Below, in pieces: positions 20,642 to 29,062 of a DNA stretch of 64,000 nt. Every line of letters begins with the position of its first letter. Position 1 is the stretch's first letter. The stretch spans positions 434,001 to 498,000 of the forward strand of contig NZ_FLLQ01000001.1 in assembly GCF_900088415.1 (NCBI RefSeq). Reading direction: 5' to 3'. The DNA comes from Vibrio mediterranei (lineage in GTDB: Bacteria > Pseudomonadota > Gammaproteobacteria > Enterobacterales > Vibrionaceae). The notes beneath the pieces are model-generated. The model did no database searches. It was not told the origin of the DNA and saw only the letters and a program-made list of their open reading frames with translations. The translations under genes were made by a program, and so were the position numbers.

Positions 20642-20929
20642 CTACAACTTAATATCTACGTTATTTCGAACATAAGTAGGAGTCGACAACTCCTCGTCTA
20701 AATCCTTGAACTTCGGTTGCTTTGGCATTGACTCAATAATCGAACTCAATTCCTGATAACTGATACCTACCACACGGCAGGCCGTCATGATTCCATCGAT
20801 AAAACACTTTTTATCGCGCTTTTGCTGATGCTCACTGGCAGGTATAGACGTGTATAGCTCACACTCTTTAACTAATAAGGCTAGAAGTTCTTCTTTCGGT
20901 GCTTCCATATAACCACTCACTCTCGACAT
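20642..20929 (-). CDS. Hypothetical protein, 95 aa
   Basis: A small mostly helical protein with EELLALLVKECELYTSI and QKRDKKCFIDGIMTACRVVGISYQELSSII. No domain, signal or membrane segment is recognised. The segment GIMTACRVVGISYQEL has an HTH-like rhythm, but I do not claim DNA binding. An alternative ATG lies at 20908. It lies between the kinase-like gene and a GNAT gene on the same strand. Confidence 0.5.
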   Translation of the reverse strand: MSRVSGYMEAPKEELLALLVKECELYTSIPASEHQQKRDKKCFIDGIMTACRVVGISYQELSSIIESMPKQPKFKDLDEELSTPTYVRNNVDIKL

Positions 20930-21053
20930 ATCTAATTGTTAATATCAGCAATTTCGCCATTGAAGTGCAAACCAGAGCATCTTGAGTCGAGTCATGATGA
21001 CAAGCATCAACGCTTATACATCAACGAATAGAAGCTACCCACATGTTTTACGG

Positions 21054-21464
21054 CTATGCTCTTGGCTTAAATTTCTTGGTCATGCCTTGGCTAGATGGTG
21101 AAACCAACCTATACCCTAACTTTTCATAGAATGCAGGCTCGTCAGCAATCATGGAAACATACGAGCCATCCATAGCAACGTTGGCTAGGTAGTCATCAAT
21201 GTATTCCATCACTTTTCGTCCTAAACCTTGCCCCTGATAACTAGGGTCCACCGCCACGTCTACCACTTCAAAGTTACATGCTCCATCGCCTACCACGCGA
21301 CCCATTGCAATCAGTTTTGCCCCATCTCTTACAGAAATACCATACAAACTGTTTGGCAGTGCTATCGTTGCCGCTTCTAATGATTTAGGTGATAACCCTG
21401 CGGTCACGCGCATTTCACAAAACTCTTTCGGACTTGGGACTGTCTGCTCGTATTGTAATGTCAT
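21054..21464 (-). CDS. GNAT family N-acetyltransferase
   Basis: The 136-residue GNAT has SLYGISVRDGAKLIAMGRVVGDG, the motif A VVDVAVDPSYQGQGLGRKVMEYI, and the C-terminal ADEPAFYEKLGYRLV. This fits the small single-domain GNATs common in bacteria (YhbS/PhnO-like). The acceptor substrate is not apparent. It is one of six complete GNATs between 6.7 and 21.5 kb. Confidence 0.86.
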   Translation of the reverse strand: MTLQYEQTVPSPKEFCEMRVTAGLSPKSLEAATIALPNSLYGISVRDGAKLIAMGRVVGDGACNFEVVDVAVDPSYQGQGLGRKVMEYIDDYLANVAMDGSYVSMIADEPAFYEKLGYRLVSPSSQGMTKKFKPRA

Positions 21465-21605
21465 TGTGTACTACTCCTTTCATATTAAACGGAGAATACA
21501 CAACAATACTGTATAAATAAACAGTTGGCTAATTTTGGTGGTTAAAGCCATGTCTGGTTAAATCAACGGCAACCACAACAGATCCAGCTAAAACTCATCC
21601 ACTTC

Positions 21606-22343
21606 CTAGGTCAACGAAAGCCCACCATCGACCACCAGCGTATGGCCAACAACATAACTGGCTTTATCTGACAGTAAAAACTCTATCGCATTCACTATCT
21701 CGTCAATGTTCCCAAATCGTTTGATAGGCACTACCTCAGAAACATCAGCACGCACATTAGGAGACTCTATTTGTCTCTCTTCCCAGCGAGGCGTCCACGT
21801 AACACCAGGCGCAACAGCGTTAATTCGAATACCAGCACCAATATTCTCCAGTGCTACGGATCGGGTTAACCCTTCTAAAGCATGCTTTGAAGCACTGTAC
21901 ATAGATGCATTCGGAGTAGGTCTAAGACCGTTGATGGAGCTGACGTTTACAATGGAAGCGCCAGTATTCATTAGTTGCAGTTCAGCACGTAGGCATAGGG
22001 CTTGACTGAAAAAGTCCACCTGAAGCGTTTCTTTAAGTAGCGGTGTATCAACCTCAGACAACTGCCCGCGCGAGACCAGTGCTGGAGAAGCGTTATTTAC
22101 CGCAACGTCAAGCTTACCGTACTTGTTAGAGATATAATTGAACAGTTGATTTAATTGTTGTTCGTCAGAAATATCTACCGAGTGATAATCTACACTACTT
22201 AACTCTGGATACTTAGCAAGCACGCTACTCCAAGCCTCTTTTGAGCGAGAACAGGTAACAACTTTATATCCTTGGTTTACAAGTCTCAAAACCACGTGCA
22301 AACCAATTCCTTTTGAACCACCAGTAACCAATGCAACTTTCAC
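21606..22343 (-). CDS. Short-chain dehydrogenase/reductase
   Basis: The 245-residue SDR has the cofactor loop TGGSKGIG at 7-14, NNAS in place of NNAG, the catalytic Ser in IVNVSSING, the YSASK motif with Tyr and Lys, and a C-terminal ASYVVGHTLVVDGGLS. This is the classical FabG-like group. The Arg/Ser after strand 2 (TCSRSK) suggests NADP preference. The substrate is unknown. Confidence 0.9.
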   Translation of the reverse strand: MKVALVTGGSKGIGLHVVLRLVNQGYKVVTCSRSKEAWSSVLAKYPELSSVDYHSVDISDEQQLNQLFNYISNKYGKLDVAVNNASPALVSRGQLSEVDTPLLKETLQVDFFSQALCLRAELQLMNTGASIVNVSSINGLRPTPNASMYSASKHALEGLTRSVALENIGAGIRINAVAPGVTWTPRWEERQIESPNVRADVSEVVPIKRFGNIDEIVNAIEFLLSDKASYVVGHTLVVDGGLSLT

Positions 22344-22429
22344 CGTTAACCTCCTTTCAATCTGAATCTCTAGACCGTAGCAACGTTAAAAACTCCCATG
22401 TCGCTATCAGCTTGAATCCCCCACTCCAT

Positions 22430-22750
22430 TTACTTCTCAAACGACAGCGATTGAATAGCCTGCTCCACCGACGCAAACTGTATTTTTGTCAAACACACTT
22501 TAGCCTTTGAAAACTCGTGCTCTTGAATAAGTTGAGTAATTTCAGATAACGACAAAACAGAGTCGCTCAGTTCGAATGTATAACGTCCGCTCGCTTGGCA
22601 AATTATGAAGTTGTGCCCATCACTATCGATCAAGCGATCAGAACTACTCCAAATCAAAGGCTCTAATTCACTCGCTAACGCTGACTCAGAGCCTAAATAC
22701 ATAAGCTCTGGGTCGCCCTCTAGTTTGAAAATACACGGCCATCTAACCAT
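22430..22750 (-). CDS. DUF4144-like hypothetical protein
   Basis: The 106-residue protein begins MVRWPCIFKLEGDPELMYLGSE and has SDRLIDSDGHNFIICQ, which I recall from the DUF4144 family of vibrios. It ends in a helix predicted from FASVEQAIQSLSFE. No catalytic pattern, signal or membrane segment is seen. The family name is tentative and the function unknown. Confidence 0.62.
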   Translation of the reverse strand: MVRWPCIFKLEGDPELMYLGSESALASELEPLIWSSSDRLIDSDGHNFIICQASGRYTFELSDSVLSLSEITQLIQEHEFSKAKVCLTKIQFASVEQAIQSLSFEK

Positions 22751-22830
22751 TGTTGTTCCTATACACCTATGCCATAAGCATTAACGATAACAAGTGAGAC
22801 ACGCGATTGTAGCGTTCGCTCAATAGTGCT

Positions 22831-23247
22831 CTAAACCTCGTCAGCAAAATACGCCATGATCTCCTCAGTGGTCATTTCCTTGGTCTCATTCGCAAAGCAA
22901 TAATACCCAGGGCGCATATCACTAAAATACTGCATATCCATTTCCAACCCTTCTACGCTAGGAAACAGACCTAATGACATATTGTAATCACCGGTTGCTT
23001 TAAATTTGTAGAAAAGATGAGTTCCACATTCTGTGCAAAAACCACGAGAAGCCCAAGACGATGACTGATACATTTTAACTTTATCACCACCTTCAATCTT
23101 CACTTGAGTGCCACACTTCACCGCAAAATATGGAGCACCGCCCCACTTCCTGCAGGATTGGCAATGGCACACAGTAAAGTTAGGATTAACATTTTCGGCT
23201 TTGATTGTCACCGCGCCGCAAAGGCAACTTGCTTCTGTATAAGACAT
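22831..23247 (-). CDS. GFA family (glutathione-dependent formaldehyde-activating-like) protein
   Basis: The 138-residue protein has the zinc-binding Cys set of the GFA fold: CLCGAV, CHCQSCRKWGGAPYFA, and FCTECGTHLFYKF. It ends with a helix EEIMAYFADEV. The fold is shared with Gfa and centromere protein V. A glutathione adduct is the classical substrate, but most family members are uncharacterised. Confidence 0.9.
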   Translation of the reverse strand: MSYTEASCLCGAVTIKAENVNPNFTVCHCQSCRKWGGAPYFAVKCGTQVKIEGGDKVKMYQSSSWASRGFCTECGTHLFYKFKATGDYNMSLGLFPSVEGLEMDMQYFSDMRPGYYCFANETKEMTTEEIMAYFADEV

Positions 23248-23372
23248 TGAACTACTCCTAATTTAATGAAATAGACTGTGATTTTTTCGAGTGACTGGCT
23301 CACTTAAATGGATGTTTGCTAACTGAAAAGTGGCTTTGAGGGCAAGTATCTAAATAATGTACTCAGCATTTG

Positions 23373-23777
23373 TCATTGACTTTCATCTTCGCAGAATCGG
23401 AATAGGTAGCCATCAGGACTTTCGACAATAAACTGAGCTTGTGTGACCGTTTTACCGTCAACTGAATAAGATTTGCTTTCCATGGGAAGAAAGATCGAAC
23501 TGGGTGCTTTTGACTGCACTGTTGAATATAACGCGTTGATGTCACTTACATCCCATTGGAAGTTAACACCTCGTCCAAATGGATGCTCTAAGTTGCCAGT
23601 TAACCATTTTCGGGAGTCGCCACCTACTCCCTCAAGCATCAAGTCAACACCCTCACGCGTTAAATAAACGAACTCCTCTTCTTCTCGTTGGTACTTGATA
23701 GCAAAGCCAAGGATGTCGACAAAGAACGTGATGTTGTCCTTGATGCTTTGACAATAGAGTTCTGGGACGACTCTCAT
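23373..23777 (-). CDS. VOC family protein (bleomycin-resistance-like)
   Basis: The 134-residue protein starts MRVVPELYCQSIKDNITFFVDILGF, has EFVYLTREGVDLMLEG, then HPFGRGVNFQWDVSDINALYS and a C-terminal SPDGYLFRFCEDES with the metal-ligand Glu. This is the bleomycin-resistance-like branch of VOC proteins. Whether it binds a drug or a cell metabolite is not known. It is the last array gene before the nucleotidyltransferase. Confidence 0.87.
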   Translation of the reverse strand: MRVVPELYCQSIKDNITFFVDILGFAIKYQREEEEFVYLTREGVDLMLEGVGGDSRKWLTGNLEHPFGRGVNFQWDVSDINALYSTVQSKAPSSIFLPMESKSYSVDGKTVTQAQFIVESPDGYLFRFCEDESQ

Positions 23778-23862
23778 GTTGAGGTTTCCTTTGTTTGGTG
23801 GATGCCTGAGATGATATTAATGTGGAAGATGACGAGCGTGATAACTCCATATGAATTGTTTG

Positions 23863-24480
23863 CTATATGCGAACCACTTTACTAGCTAACTTGTCCAGAA
23901 GATCTATATCTAACGGATTTTCGTAAACTTGCTCAAAAAGACTATAAATAGCACTGTCGTTTTGTTTTATGTATTGAAAGCTTTTCTTTGACCCCAAATA
24001 CCACTTGCCACGAATGTCAAAATACATCTTCAGAAGATCATGTTGGAGCCAAGTTCGACGATAGTTACCATCTAGATCTCCATCGCGCGCTCTTTCGAGC
24101 ATTTTCACAACCCATTCCTGTATATGTAGCCTATCTACTTCAGACATTGGTTCTTTACCATTGGCAAGTTTCTGCTTCACTCGCGCTATGTAATCTGCTC
24201 CTATACCGCGGGTCTCATACACTACTTTTCCATCAGCAAATCGCAGAGCTTCTTCTGGAACCGAATCAAGAAATGATGTTGGATAAACCCATACATCAAG
24301 AAATGTTCCGTGAAACAGTCGAGCATCTTTATACTCCTCTGAACGATCCCAAAAACAAGCGATGTCTATATCGCTCGTCTCAGTCGCCTCATTTCTTGCG
24401 TGAGAACCATAAAGGATGACTGTATGAGGAGCATATAACTCAATGACTTCCTCTATCGCTAAATCTAAGGTACTTTCCAT
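23863..24480 (-). CDS. Nucleotidyltransferase-domain protein (ANT-like), probable terminal cassette gene
   Basis: The 205-residue protein has the polymerase-beta-type site: GSHAR at 25-29, SDIDIACFW with Asp37 and Asp39, and a third acidic strand LDVWVY with Asp62. A helical C-terminal domain follows. This resembles aminoglycoside nucleotidyltransferases and MNT-like proteins. The start lies 14 nt inside the boundary of an attC site, the usual place for a cassette gene, but no attC follows its 3' end. It is therefore probably the last cassette after loss of its own site. Resistance function is not implied. Confidence 0.8.
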   Translation of the reverse strand: MESTLDLAIEEVIELYAPHTVILYGSHARNEATETSDIDIACFWDRSEEYKDARLFHGTFLDVWVYPTSFLDSVPEEALRFADGKVVYETRGIGADYIARVKQKLANGKEPMSEVDRLHIQEWVVKMLERARDGDLDGNYRRTWLQHDLLKMYFDIRGKWYLGSKKSFQYIKQNDSAIYSLFEQVYENPLDIDLLDKLASKVVRI

Positions 24481-24493
24481 TTTGTTTTCCAGG

Positions 24494-24590
24494 TATACAA
24501 CGCCAAATTAAGGTGTGAGCGGCGCTTGGCTATACTTGAGCGAAGCGAAACTGCCAAGCGTTGCGAATCACTGTTAAATGCTTTGTTATG
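24494..24590 (-). repeat. attC site 1 (VCR-like)
   Basis: R'-side core TATACAACGCC (24494-24504) and R''-side core GCTTTGTTAT (24580-24589) bound an imperfect palindrome. Its inner arm CGCTTGGC (24523-24530) pairs perfectly with GCCAAGCG (24553-24560). The core GTTGTAT is slightly off the GTTRRRY consensus. It follows the 3' end of the DUF3037-like gene. Confidence 0.83.
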
Positions 24591-24591
24591 T

Positions 24592-25455
24592 TTATGCTAC
24601 GTTAGCCCAAGAACATATTTCGTCCGCTAAGCCACTAACAGAGGTGTGTCCACCAACGGAAATACCTTGCTTATTCATATGCCAATCAAATTTATCAAGC
24701 GTATTTTCGATTGAAATTATTTGTTCTTTGTTTAGCTTTTCGACTTCATCGCCAGGCATTAATATAAAGACGGATGCTTTATTTCCCTTACCTAACTTAA
24801 CCGCCGATTCAACATCTCTAGCCGCTTTCAGTAGATTAAGTTCAATTCTTTGAACGTTAGAATAGACTGTCGACGCGAGCCCTCCAACAAGGTTTTTGTT
24901 GTCTCGAAACGGTACGAAAAGTTCATGTGATCCCAAGTCATCTTCGATGAAAATTGAACTATCAGCAGGAACAAACTCTTCAAATTGTAACGCAGCTTTT
25001 ATTTTTAATTCATCAACTAAGCAGGTATACAGTTTATCTGTGTTAACGGAGTTAAAACGCTTTGTATTACCTGGAACTCGGATTTTTTTCTGCAAAGGAA
25101 CAGTCTGTTCAAACAGACTAGTTAAAACCTCATCAACAGAGAAACCTTGAGCATAACCAGAGTTATCGTATGCAATTTGTGGGATCGGTGATGACTTTTT
25201 ATTTTGGCGTAAACTTTCACCGACTATTGAAGTCACCAACTCCGCATGATAAATACCACGTTCACCATACAGGCACTTTACTCTTTCGAAATAGCTCAAC
25301 AACCTGCTATGAACTCGCCCATTTTCGACAAAACCCACACCAATGTTAAGTTTCTCGCCAGTAGCTAAGTCAGGTGTCCACCTGATATTAAACCACTCAC
25401 CTTTTACTAGGCTTTTCTCAGTATTTTGTCCTAATAGCTTTTCAAGATTGTTCAT
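24592..25455 (-). CDS. DUF3037-like partner of the HipA-like kinase (cassette gene)
   Basis: The 287-residue protein starts with a domain containing IRWTPDLATGEKLNIGVGF (around 24-42), which resembles the DUF3037 core of the form GE-x-hNhGh. The rest is mixed alpha/beta with no motif I know, ending in a segment DKFDWHMNKQGISVGGH. It begins directly at the stop codon of the HipA-like gene, so the two are translationally coupled. DUF3037 genes are often found beside HipA_2-type kinases; a joint function, possibly toxic or defensive, is inferred. The stop is adjacent to attC 1. Confidence 0.6.
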   Translation of the reverse strand: MNNLEKLLGQNTEKSLVKGEWFNIRWTPDLATGEKLNIGVGFVENGRVHSRLLSYFERVKCLYGERGIYHAELVTSIVGESLRQNKKSSPIPQIAYDNSGYAQGFSVDEVLTSLFEQTVPLQKKIRVPGNTKRFNSVNTDKLYTCLVDELKIKAALQFEEFVPADSSIFIEDDLGSHELFVPFRDNKNLVGGLASTVYSNVQRIELNLLKAARDVESAVKLGKGNKASVFILMPGDEVEKLNKEQIISIENTLDKFDWHMNKQGISVGGHTSVSGLADEICSWANVA

Positions 25456-26274
25456 TTAAGCCACCAGTAGCCCCGTTTTATCCTTAATTCTCGATACGCT
25501 AAGATGTGCACGAGCTTCAAGGAAATGCTGAAGGTGTGATGAGCAATCTTCATCGAGTAGTGCGTCACACCATTTAATTAATTCTCGGTGAGCTTTTCTA
25601 AAAGCCTCTGGGTGCTCTTTACTCGACTCAATTAAGGACGCAGATAAAGGCAGTGGGTAGTTGTTATCTTGGTACAGCCCGTCGAGTAGCTTATTTTCAT
25701 ACACACTTTCCACCACTAAATGCTCTTTAGTCCACTTCTCCGATACAGGCACATTACCATGATCAATGACGTAAAAGTCATTGTATCCTTTGACTGTTAT
25801 ATTTCCTGTGTTCCTATCTTGATTTGCAACCCAATCATCAAACGCAAGCATATTAGGGAATGACTTCCACTTTTTTAACAGCTCTATGCATTGATTAAAT
25901 GCCACCATATTTTCCATTTTCAGGTATGTGTTGGGAGTCGTCCCAGACTCTTCGCTAGCCCATCCCCAATAGTAGTCACCAGAACATTCAAAGTCACCTT
26001 TGAAATTATTTTCTATCACTTCTTTAGGGATTTGTATGACGGCGACTTTCTTAGGTTGCGGTATACCAGAGGCATGCGCCACAAGGTAACCAGTAATTTC
26101 GTTGATTAAGCCACGAGGATGACATTTGGGATAAACTTTCACATAGAAGCGACCAGCTTTGTTATCTATCCACTTAACACTAGCCAGGTGTGTTGCTGCC
26201 ATTCGACCATCAGACGTATGCTCCAGAGGAGCTATATATTTATCAAACGATAAAATCTGCACGATATCGCTCAT
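25456..26274 (-). CDS. HipA-like kinase (HipA_2 type), cassette gene
   Basis: The 272-residue protein has a reduced HipA kinase core. The catalytic loop is FDDWVANQDRNTGNI (145-159) with Asp153 and Asn158, and the metal-binding motif is IDHGN with Asp171. The N-terminal Lys of the kinase lies in FYVKVYPK (about Lys46). It lacks the N-terminal HipA subdomain and has no HipB-like antitoxin gene. HipA proteins are Ser/Thr kinases that target tRNA synthetases, though the HipA_2 branch is not well characterised. AAGGAAAAT precedes the start. First gene of a two-gene cassette. Confidence 0.8.
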   Translation of the reverse strand: MSDIVQILSFDKYIAPLEHTSDGRMAATHLASVKWIDNKAGRFYVKVYPKCHPRGLINEITGYLVAHASGIPQPKKVAVIQIPKEVIENNFKGDFECSGDYYWGWASEESGTTPNTYLKMENMVAFNQCIELLKKWKSFPNMLAFDDWVANQDRNTGNITVKGYNDFYVIDHGNVPVSEKWTKEHLVVESVYENKLLDGLYQDNNYPLPLSASLIESSKEHPEAFRKAHRELIKWCDALLDEDCSSHLQHFLEARAHLSVSRIKDKTGLLVA

Positions 26275-26397
26275 TTATATTTTCCTTTTTTATACTTATA
26301 TAGCTGCCTGATCCATACAAACTAACCGGATTCTAACACTCACCCATTTAGTTGCATATTGTTTCGTATTCGATGATTGAAGTAGATCTGACAATAA

Positions 26398-26502
26398 ACA
26401 TAACGCCTGCAATAAGGTGTGCCCCACTGAACTAGCCAAGCACACTGAACTCTGTACCAAAACCGCCGAGTGTAACGCATCACCTTGATTGCTTTGTTAT
26501 AA
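26398..26502 (-). repeat. attC site 2 (VCR-like)
   Basis: R' core CATAACGCC (26399-26407) and R'' core GCTTTGTTATAA (26491-26502). The arms GCAATAAGGTGTG and GCATCACCTTGATTGC pair with the small bulges typical of attC. It follows the 3' end of the OLD-like gene and bounds the HipA cassette at its 5' side, about 125 bp before the HipA-like start. Confidence 0.83.
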
Positions 26503-26508
26503 ATTCGC

Positions 26509-28446
26509 TTACTCTAATGGTAGAATCATATTTCTAATTTCGGTAATCCAAGATGGCTCAACATATTCATCCGTGATATTTTCAGAATATTTTTTAGCAA
26601 ATCTAAATTTATTATTATCAGCATCAAAGAAAGTATTAATATTACGCCACTCACTTGTTCGAAGATCTAAAGAAAAATACGTACTCTCATGAGTAACTTC
26701 AATATCTTCATTGATAAACCCTAATAACTCCGGATATTCATCCTTAAATGACGATAAAGTTTCTACAAACAATTTCCCATTCAAAGCATCTTCTATTTCA
26801 GTTTTTGGGGATACAGGGTTTGAGTGTATATTTACTAACTTAGTCGTTCTTTGAGATTCGCAGTTTACCATTCTTTTGCATATTAATTTATCATAATTGT
26901 TAACTTCATAGTTTATAAGTTGTGAATCTGTATCTGATATCAATATTATCTTACCAGATATTTCATCTTTAAAATCATCGTATGATGTAGATAGATGATT
27001 ATAAATTCTTTTTATTTCCTTCGCACCACCAACTGGTACGATTCTTAATTTGTTACTTTCAATTAGATCTTCGAAATATTTATTAAGATATATTTTCTCT
27101 GAAGAACCTTCACATATAACCCAATTATATGGGTCATCACCAATTGTACTTGTTATTACAGATTGCACAAAATCATTAACACTCTTCAGCCTTATATCAT
27201 ATGGTAATCGACCACGTGACCCTGATGTCATCTGTCTTACTTGTTCCCTATAACTAGCTAGGTTGATTAGATCAAATACATGATGATTAGAGACTTTATT
27301 AATAATCGTAGCACTTCCCGACTCTATAGTTGGAAGAAATCCATACCAGTGAGAAGAAAAAATAACCTGCATACAGTCACGACTAATATCATACAATGAG
27401 TCAAATTGCTCAAAGCAAGCAGACATATGTAAAGATGACTCAGGTTCATCAACGCCTATAATTAGGTTTGATCCACTGTGTCTATGCTTACTTAACAAGC
27501 TATGGGCAACATCTATTATTGCTTTTTGTTTTTCCCCTGAGCTTAAAGCACTTATTTCAAGCCAAGAGTCATCACCTTGCTTTTTATGCAGCTTTCTTAT
27601 ATTAAAAAAGGCTTGGATTATTAGGTTGTATACGTCTATCCTTTTTAAATTTTGCTGCCTGTCAGTTGGTGTTCTATATGAATAAATCTGTAACTCAGAT
27701 GAAAGAGTATCTAAGAATGAATTTAAACTAGCGTTTATTTCAGAAATCTGACGACTTGTAACTCTATCACTAAGGATTTGTGTTAATGTTTCTCCCATCA
27801 ATATTTGAATCTCATCAGTTTCGAGCTTGGTAAATACTTCTGGGTCAATTTCTCTTGGTATATAAATATATTCGATTAATGTTTTTATTTCACAGTAAAG
27901 ATCGTAGAATCCTTTCAATTCATTATCATCAAGATTAGTCTTTGCTGAATCATAATCATCACCTAATAACTGCTCAACCAAAACCCTACAATTAAAAACT
28001 GAAACTGACACATCACCTTTGTAGTCAACGCCAATAGGGATTAATAAAGTATCAGAGTAATCATTCTTTTCTAATAACTTACTTCTATGTTCAACAAAAC
28101 TTCTTACATGATTCCTTACAGAAGGAGAAACATCCTCTTCCGATATACTTCTAGAAACTCGGTTAAGTATTTCTGCTTTTTCCAATATATCTTCAGATAA
28201 ATCACTTCTTTTTATTGCAAATATCGGTACTATTTGTGGCTTAGTTGCATTTTTTCCACTTCTCTTTGTTACGACATTATAATTCCACTGTTTACCATTA
28301 AAAAAACAATCTAAAGATTCGAGTATTGTGCTCTTTCCGATACCATTATTACCTACTAATCCACAAAATCTATCCTCATCAGTTAATGGTATATAATTGA
28401 TACCCTGATATGTTTTTATATTCCTTAGGAGAATACCAATAATCAT
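26509..28446 (-). CDS. OLD-family-like ATPase with C-terminal TOPRIM nuclease domain (cassette gene)
   Basis: The 645-residue protein has an ABC/SMC-type ATPase: Walker A GNNGIGKST at 32-40, signature LSSGEKQ at 301-307, Walker B LIIGVDEPESSLH at 328-340 and an SSH switch at 364-366. A TOPRIM domain follows, with Glu446 (VICEGSSEK) and the DTD pair Asp505/Asp507. This is the layout of the OLD/GajA type of anti-phage nucleases. There is no UvrD-like GajB partner beside it; it fills a 2.1-kb cassette alone. It is locally richer in A and T than its neighbours, suggesting transfer. AAAGGTAG precedes the ATG. Confidence 0.83.
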   Translation of the reverse strand: MIIGILLRNIKTYQGINYIPLTDEDRFCGLVGNNGIGKSTILESLDCFFNGKQWNYNVVTKRSGKNATKPQIVPIFAIKRSDLSEDILEKAEILNRVSRSISEEDVSPSVRNHVRSFVEHRSKLLEKNDYSDTLLIPIGVDYKGDVSVSVFNCRVLVEQLLGDDYDSAKTNLDDNELKGFYDLYCEIKTLIEYIYIPREIDPEVFTKLETDEIQILMGETLTQILSDRVTSRQISEINASLNSFLDTLSSELQIYSYRTPTDRQQNLKRIDVYNLIIQAFFNIRKLHKKQGDDSWLEISALSSGEKQKAIIDVAHSLLSKHRHSGSNLIIGVDEPESSLHMSACFEQFDSLYDISRDCMQVIFSSHWYGFLPTIESGSATIINKVSNHHVFDLINLASYREQVRQMTSGSRGRLPYDIRLKSVNDFVQSVITSTIGDDPYNWVICEGSSEKIYLNKYFEDLIESNKLRIVPVGGAKEIKRIYNHLSTSYDDFKDEISGKIILISDTDSQLINYEVNNYDKLICKRMVNCESQRTTKLVNIHSNPVSPKTEIEDALNGKLFVETLSSFKDEYPELLGFINEDIEVTHESTYFSLDLRTSEWRNINTFFDADNNKFRFAKKYSENITDEYVEPSWITEIRNMILPLE

Positions 28447-28498
28447 AAAAAACTACCTTTATCTAAACTATTTTCTAACACAAAATGTGAATTAGAAT

Positions 28499-28620
28499 TT
28501 ATAACGCCTTGCTAAGTTGCAGCTAACAGCCACTACACTCAAGCAAAGCCACGTAATCACTGAACTCAACCAAACCAAAATCGCCAACTGTTAGCTGTCT
28601 GCTTGAGCAATTTGTTAGCT
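28499..28620 (-). repeat. attC site 3 (VCR-like)
   Basis: R' core TATAACGCC (28500-28508) and R'' core TTTGTTAGCT (28611-28620). Inner arm AGCTAACAG (28521-28529) pairs perfectly with CTGTTAGCT (28588-28596). Length about 122 bp, in the VCR range. It bounds the OLD cassette on the 5' side and ends the small cassette. Confidence 0.87.
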
Positions 28621-28827
28621 TTTTGCGTGCGATGAAGCCAATGTTTGGCACCAAGATTTTAAAGAAACGCTCCAAAGCCGACGCCGCCGATGAACCCAAT
28701 GCAGAAGCATTGAACCTTCCATTAACTTGCAGCCAAAGATGGCGATACTTAAAGGCAACTCACGGCTCTTGCGCTGAAGTTGACTGCCAAGTGCACCATA
28801 CTTGCAGTTGATTGACGCTCTTTCCAA
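28615..28827 (-). CDS. Possible small cassette ORF, 70 aa (doubtful)
   Basis: The frame starts with TTG and has no clear ribosome binding site. Its TAA stop lies inside the R'' core of attC 3, as is common for real cassette genes. The product is Ser- and Trp-rich and not recognised. An overlapping second frame (28760 to about 28920) reads like small cassette proteins but lacks a canonical start. The cassette may be non-coding or carry an RNA. Confidence 0.25.
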   Translation of the reverse strand: MERASINCKYGALGSQLQRKSRELPLSIAIFGCKLMEGSMLLHWVHRRRRLWSVSLKSWCQTLASSHAKS

Positions 28828-28923
28828 GCAAAAGAAACAGCACGCGCGGTTTTGCGATTTGGCACTGACGAGCAGGTGTAAAGTTGGGACGATGAACCCC
28901 TACTCCAATGAACTTAACCGAGA

Positions 28924-29049
28924 AAGCTAACGCCCGCTTAAGTGGTGAGTGACGCTCCACCGAAGCTGAAATTACCACCGTAAACACTAAAGCCTAAATT
29001 GAAACCAAAATTGCCACGCGTTACGAGTCCGCTTGAAGCGTTTGTTATA
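28924..29049 (-). repeat. attC site 4 (VCR-like)
   Basis: R' core AGCTAACGCCC (28925-28935) and R'' core GTTTGTTATA (29040-29049). The end arms CGCTTAAGTGG and CCGCTTGAAGCG pair with small bulges. Length about 126 bp. It follows the PhzF-family gene. Confidence 0.85.
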
Positions 29050-29062
29050 AAGTAGGTTCCCA

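Noticed and set aside
23863..24480. Aminoglycoside resistance gene
   Set aside because: The nucleotidyltransferase motif is shared by many unrelated proteins; nothing shows drug specificity.
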